Source: Akanthomyces muscarius (taxonomy: Eukaryota > Ascomycota > Sordariomycetes > Hypocreales > Cordycipitaceae). Taken from it: a stretch of 64,000 nt of DNA. The stretch is taken from positions 2,356,001 through 2,420,000 of the forward strand of contig NC_079241.1 in NCBI RefSeq assembly GCF_028009165.1. Reading direction: 5' to 3'. The notes under the pieces were generated by a model, which ran no database searches, had not been told where the DNA came from, and saw nothing but the letters and a program-made list of their open reading frames with translations. Positions 59,965-64,000 of this stretch are shown here, piece after piece; positions within the stretch are counted from its first letter, which is position 1; every line of letters begins with the position of its first letter. Made by a program: the position numbers and the translations under genes.

Positions 59965-61966
59965 ATGGCTTCGACAAACACAATTGGAGGGGCCGGCCAC
60001 AGCCTTCCATTTGTTTTCTACTTTTTGGCCGCTGTTACTTCTGTCCTGGCTCATGTCGAAAAGGCAGAAAGCATGCAAGGTCACGGTGGCACAATAGACG
60101 AAGCGGCATTCAAAAATGCGACTGAATACCCAAGCACCTATTTTGCGCACACTAAACATGTCGGCACAATATATGCCCATATCACACTTATGGTTCTAGC
60201 CTGGGTTTTTGTTTTGCCAATTGGTAGGCCTGCCCTTTCGGTTTCCTTGCCCCTACCTCTCCATCAAACTCGTGCTAATTTGGCGCCTTTAAGCTGTGAT
60301 GCTTTCAATTGCGAAGTCTAGATATACACTCACTGTTCAGCTCGTTTTTATTGCTGTCAATGCAGTCGGTATTTCTATTGCTACTGTGTATAATGCCCTC
60401 ACGCCTGATCTCTATCCCAACAATGCGCACCATAAGATTGGCTGGATCATTACCTGGATCACGGCTGCCCATACTTTGGTTCAGCTTGCGGGCCGACTCA
60501 CCGATACTTGGAACAACAAGACCTCGCGTGCTGGCTACCAAATACTCCACTCGCTTCCGCCTGAGCGTGATTCTACTCCGTGTGCGCAAGACAGCTACTA
60601 TTGCCAGGAGGGCCGAGCATCCAACGATAGCGGCCAGGGAACGGCTTCGCAGTCATCTTCTGTTCGCAGCGACTCTGCTTCGACCATATGTGCGGACGAT
60701 GGCGGCGGCATTCGAAGCGAATATTCCAAGGAACACGGCGATGATAATGACGATGACGAATTCGGGACTCTGCCGCTCTCTTCTCCCACTCCAGTGGCCA
60801 GAATTACACGGATTCTATCTCACAGCATCTGGAAATATGTTGAGATGGGATACAAATTGGTAGATCGCGTTATTCTACCATTTGGTTTTATTGCACTGAC
60901 TACCGGAATTGTTGCCTTCGCTCGCTTTTTCGTAAGTCTGTTGTTAAGACTAGTCGTCTCTGTTGAGCGTGCTTTTTCTAAATTTCAATTCACAGGAAGG
61001 ACACGCGATCTTTGGAGGGCTTGCGCATTGGATTAAGGGCGGAGTTTTATTTTGGCTTGGGCTTTTCAACCTCGGTCGATGGTCTGGCAGCTTCGCAGAG
61101 CTTGGCTGGGCTTGGAATCTTAGGCCAAAGGCGAGCAGCCAGCAGGAACAAAAATTCCGCCCGTCTGCTGAATTTGTAGAGAGCTCTCTCATTTTGTTCT
61201 ATGGCTCGACAAATATTTTCCTGGAACATCTGGGCGGCTGGGGCGGTGAATGGACAGCGCAAGATCTTGAGCACATGGCTATTACCGTGCTGTTCATCGG
61301 AGGTGGTCTGGTAAGTTGATTGACTTGTGGCACTCAAATCCCACATGGCTCTGATTGTTTCGTAGTGCGGTATGTTGGTTGAGTCAAGTCATATTCGCGA
61401 TTTGCTCAACACCACTACCACTGCTGTGCCGATTCATTCGTATTCCAACGAAGAGCAAGAACGCCTCGAGGCGCCTGAAACGTACGAGCTCTCTTTGAAC
61501 CCCATCCCAGCTCTAGTCATTCTTCTCCTTGGCATCATGATGAGCTCCCATCATCAGGCAACCACGACAGCAAGTATGGTTCACAAGCAATGGGGCACAC
61601 TGCTACTTTGGGCATCTGTGGCGCGTGGCCTCTCTTATGTGCTGCTCTATCTCAAGCCACCGAAGTCAATCTTCCCGTCTCGCCCACCTACAGAGCTCCT
61701 GACCTCTTTCGGCCTTATTGCCGGTGGTATCATCTTTATGGCTAGTGTAAGTCTGCCATTCTCGACCTTGTTTTCTCCTCTTCTAATACATGTATCAGAG
61801 TGCAGATACCGTGAATGGCATGATTCATTACGACCTGGACGCCATGTTCTTCTACACGATTACCATGGGGCTGGTAGGGCTTCTCATGGCCTGGGAAATT
61901 ACCGTCCTGTCGATCAAGGGGTGGGCTGTTCGCAAAGAGCTTGCTCTAAGTGGCTGGCCTCTTTGA
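59965..61966 (+). CDS. Ytp1-like multi-pass membrane protein (DUF2427 + Ytp1 domain)
   Basis: Five-exon model: 59965-60223, 60294-60931, 60996-61310, 61366-61746 and 61799-61966, giving 586 aa with introns of 70, 64, 55 and 52 bp. A signal-like first helix (LPFVFYFLAAVTSVLAHVE) is followed by the DUF2427 part (HVGTIYAHITLMVLAWVFVL, HHKIGWIITWITAAHTLVQ). A hydrophilic loop with DDNDDDE lies near residue 240. The C-terminal Ytp1 domain has about eight helices, with GHAIFGGLAHWIKGG and LGRWSGSFAELGWAWN as hallmarks. The protein ends KELALSGWPL. Function is unknown; the topology recalls cytochrome-b561-like proteins. Confidence 0.88.
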
Positions 61967-62142
61967 CGCAGGCCTGGCGTTTTTTGGCGGGCTACTTTTG
62001 TCTTGTATTTTTTGTGTGGCTTGTATCTTTACGCTGCCACCTTCTTCGGCGTTTTCGAATCACTCTTTTATCGTCGATACTACTGGTGGTGTTCACCGGG
62101 CAGAACTGTACCGATGGTGAGTTCATGTAGCGAATACTTTAG

Positions 62143-62472
62143 TCACGATAGTCTCAATATAGATAGTCTTTGTTCAATTTCCATCATGTCGTCTCGTTGC
62201 ATTTTGCTAGATATATTTTTAATTTTCAGCTTTGCATGGCCTGCCGTGTCTCTCCCCTCTTCAAGGGTTATGTTTTCCTCTTCTACCGTGTGCGTTTTGA
62301 TTCCAAGCCGCTCCAGCATTGCTACTTGGCGCATCATCCGCTCGCAAGTGGACATGCCATCTTTCGCAAGCACGCGTACTCGTTTCCTATCTGGCGCATT
62401 GGTGAGTTCGTGTCGCTCACTCTGCCCGGCGCCAAATACAGGACTTGCTGCCTCCTTCAGCCGCTGGTAGCT
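62143..62472 (-). CDS. Candidate small coding exon, unidentified
   Basis: A minus-strand frame of about 110 codons is open from a TAA at 62473-62475 to a TGA at 62143. It is charged and helix-prone, with VRVLAKDGMSTCERMMRQ, VAMLERLGIKTHTVEEEN and a basic/acidic tail. An AAAG acceptor-like site sits at its upstream edge, so it could be a terminal exon, or the in-frame ATG at 62373 could be used. I do not recognise the family. It overlaps the expected Ytp1-like 3' UTR on the other strand. Confidence 0.25.
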   Translation of the reverse strand, partial: SYQRLKEAASPVFGAGQSERHELTNAPDRKRVRVLAKDGMSTCERMMRQVAMLERLGIKTHTVEEENITLEEGRDTAGHAKLKIKNISSKMQRDDMMEIEQRLSILRLS

Positions 62473-62591
62473 TTATGTGTTTCTGCTTGCGTTCACAAAT
62501 GCCGCGCACGTTTCTCAAGATTCCTTGTCTTCCATCAGGTCTGTGTGGGTTGCTTGCTTAGTAGACTATCTGCAGGTCCGGTGCGCTCAAT

Positions 62592-62825
62592 TCATCGCTT
62601 GCTTTTCTCGTCCTTTGTCTGCTTTTCGTATGCTTGGACGATTCGCTTCTTGTCATCTTTGGGGAATTGAGAACTGCCTTGTGCCAACGCATGGACTAGA
62701 AACGGCACAGAATCGGCCCTGAAATCATCCGCGTTGCGGACCTTGTCTAGATCCTCAGACAACTCCTGTGTGAGCCGCTGGAGGTAGCTGGAGGAAAATA
62801 CGTGATTCATATTCGTTTCCGTCAT
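62592..62825 (-). CDS. rsa3: Ribosome assembly protein 3 (Rsa3) domain protein, possibly only the last exon
   Basis: A 77-codon frame holds an essentially complete Rsa3 domain: YLQRLTQELSEDLDKVRNAD followed by DFRADSVPFLVHALAQG and SSQFPKDDKKRIV, then a basic tail. By family knowledge Rsa3 acts in early 60S subunit assembly in the nucleolus. The ATG at 62825 is the first in this frame, but most fungal relatives have a longer low-complexity N-terminus and read FYLQR. A CCTCCAG acceptor just before CTACCTCCAG would create that FY if spliced to an exon ending in TT; I could not find such an exon. Domain call good, start uncertain. Confidence 0.6.
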   Translation of the reverse strand: MTETNMNHVFSSSYLQRLTQELSEDLDKVRNADDFRADSVPFLVHALAQGSSQFPKDDKKRIVQAYEKQTKDEKSKR

Positions 62826-63874
62826 GTTTGTGGATGCTTGGGAAATGCCGATATATATGCAGGTACGTGTGGATATTGTTGTGCGGACTCGAGATGAAGC
62901 CAGAGCTGGTGTGTACGGGAAGGAATTTTCGTTCTACTTGCTTGTGTGGCTGGCGTAGCCTCCACTACTTGCTCGTGGTCCACCTGCCTACCCCATAGCA
63001 AGTCTCGTGAGTTGTTGTTCTGGGTGATGTTGTGCCAGATAGAATATGTGAACACGTGCATATCGGCCTCCTGAAGGTGGCTGTTTCCCGTGCAGTCTAT
63101 CTACTCAGCTGTGATTCGGCTCTATGCAGGTGACTTTTTTTTTTGTTGCAAACGTGTAACATGTTAGGCCGTGGTGCACACTCAGGCAGGCTTGGCCTCT
63201 TTTCGTGCGGGGCATTGGAAACGCCTCGTCGTTTGCAGTGTATACATCCTGTCATATAACCATGCTAAGGCACCTAGCTATATCATAATTTTTTTTTACT
63301 GGAAAGTGCTAGATGTGTCGAGAGGCCAACCAGGCACGAGTAATATATATTAAACCCCAGAGTGTATTTTAGCCTTTTAAAAAAAAAATCGCAACCAGGT
63401 ACTCCTACTGGGCGCATTTTCAGTGCGTGCAATAATTTCCCGACGAACACACGGCTCAAATGTAGCGGCAGAGGCAGAGTGGCGTGTGGAAGAAAAAGGA
63501 CATCGGAAGACTCGGGCAACATAGAAATGCATTGAGCGTGAAAGATAACAAGCATACTCTAGCGAGAGCATGGCCCTTTTTCAAACCCCATTCCCATCCA
63601 TTATCATGAACATAAGGCACACAAAAGAAAGGGCAACAGTGTGGCAAGCATACGAAGAAGAAGACAGAACTAGCAAATATAATATACCCTCAGGAGGCGC
63701 AAATGGCATAATACAAGGCGTCCATCCCTGAATCAATATGCAGCCAGGCCACCTACAAGCTAGACGAAGCCCCACGGTAAGACTCGACGAAGTTGGCGCC
63801 AAGGGTCACTCGCCTGGTACAAGCTCTGAGCTCGGTATGATAACACGCACCAGGAAGACGAAACGCACACAAGT
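62826..63874. other. Intergenic, no firm gene
   Basis: This may hold missing 5' exons or the promoter of rsa3. A minus-strand frame at 62822-63061 has a coding-like stretch (VDHEQVVEATPATQAS) but no confirmed splice to rsa3. Poly-T and poly-A runs occur at about 63135-63145, 63289-63298 and 63380-63388. Confidence 0.45.
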
Positions 63875-64000
63875 CTACCTCAGACAAGGGAAAACAGTCT
63901 CGCGCCCGCACAACGTGGACTGCAGCCACGGCATAGCCACCGCCCGCGGAATAAAAATATACGCGGCAGCTAGAAAGGGCCCGAATACTCCAGGCATAGA
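63875..64000 (-). CDS. Possible 3' end of a gene running off the window
   Basis: The minus strand is open from the window edge to a TAG at 63875-63877, with a composition that could be coding (PGVFGPFLAAAYIFIPRA, then MPWLQ). Too little is visible to identify it, and chance is a real possibility. Confidence 0.2.
   Translation of the reverse strand, partial: SMPGVFGPFLAAAYIFIPRAVAMPWLQSTLCGRETVFPCLR

Noticed and set aside
56304..61966. Secondary-metabolite cluster around the metallo-beta-lactamase-fold gene
   Set aside because: No synthase, P450, methyltransferase, transporter or cluster regulator is present; the flanks are ubp8 and a Ytp1-like gene.

Overview
This is eukaryotic nuclear DNA from a filamentous ascomycete, most likely class Sordariomycetes and probably order Hypocreales. 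The evidence is many short spliceosomal introns (46-86 bp, GTRNGT donors, CTAAC-type branch sites, YAG acceptors), the fungal gene set (white-collar-1, DASH/Dam1, Fks-type glucan synthase, Sds23, a Ytp1-like protein) and protein wording close to hypocrealean orthologues. I cannot name the species. No rRNA, tRNA, CRISPR, operon or intact transposon was recognised. I propose exon structures for 23 protein genes; all reading phases close except in the uncertain rsa3 model.

Layout, left to right. 266-4875 (+) UGGT, the ER glycoprotein folding sensor. 5777-8733 (-) wc-1 photoreceptor/transcription factor. 9953-13523 (-) importin beta-3 (Pse1/Kap121). 15034-16626 (+) sds23. 17416-18768 (+) NYN-domain protein. 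19353-20590 (-) GH17 beta-glucanase. 21607-23328 (-) lcb1. 23959-29907 (-) fks1. 32439-34304 (+) GCNA-like SprT plus HMG protein. 34562-35287 (-) mog1. 36432-37112 (+) HIT hydrolase. 37339-38779 (-) CRAL-TRIO/Sec14-like protein. 39952-40698 (+) dam1. 40761-41236 (-) bud20. 42793-45396 (+) mitochondrial aconitase. 46119-47125 (+) rhomboid rbd2. 47681-49638 (+) gaa1. 49860-51117 (-) rpn9. 51571-53123 (+) complex I 40 kDa subunit. 53607-55420 (-) ubp8. 56304-57143 (+) LACTB2-like metallo-beta-lactamase-fold protein. 59965-61966 (+) Ytp1-like membrane protein. 62592-62825 (-) rsa3.

The genes are a housekeeping mix with no secondary-metabolite cluster. Loose themes are cell surface and secretory pathway (UGGT, GH17, Lcb1, Fks1, Gaa1, Rbd2), nuclear transport (Pse1, Mog1), ubiquitin/proteasome/SAGA (Rpn9, Ubp8) and mitochondrial energy metabolism (aconitase, complex I 40 kDa). 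Neighbours are not obviously co-functional. Several are tightly convergent (dam1/bud20 with 62 bp between stops) or divergent (rpn9/complex I, ubp8/LACTB2-like).

I found no convincing new biological system. The best leads are a recurring palindromic ACCTACCTAGGTAGGT-type element confined to non-coding DNA, often upstream of genes; unusual splicing (two GC-AG introns, two 54-nt introns without in-frame stops, a 15-nt microexon carrying the HIT catalytic motif, a 14-nt microexon); a Tyr at the first position of the Fks1 echinocandin hot spot; and a few coding-like stretches in otherwise empty DNA that may be relics or undescribed small genes.
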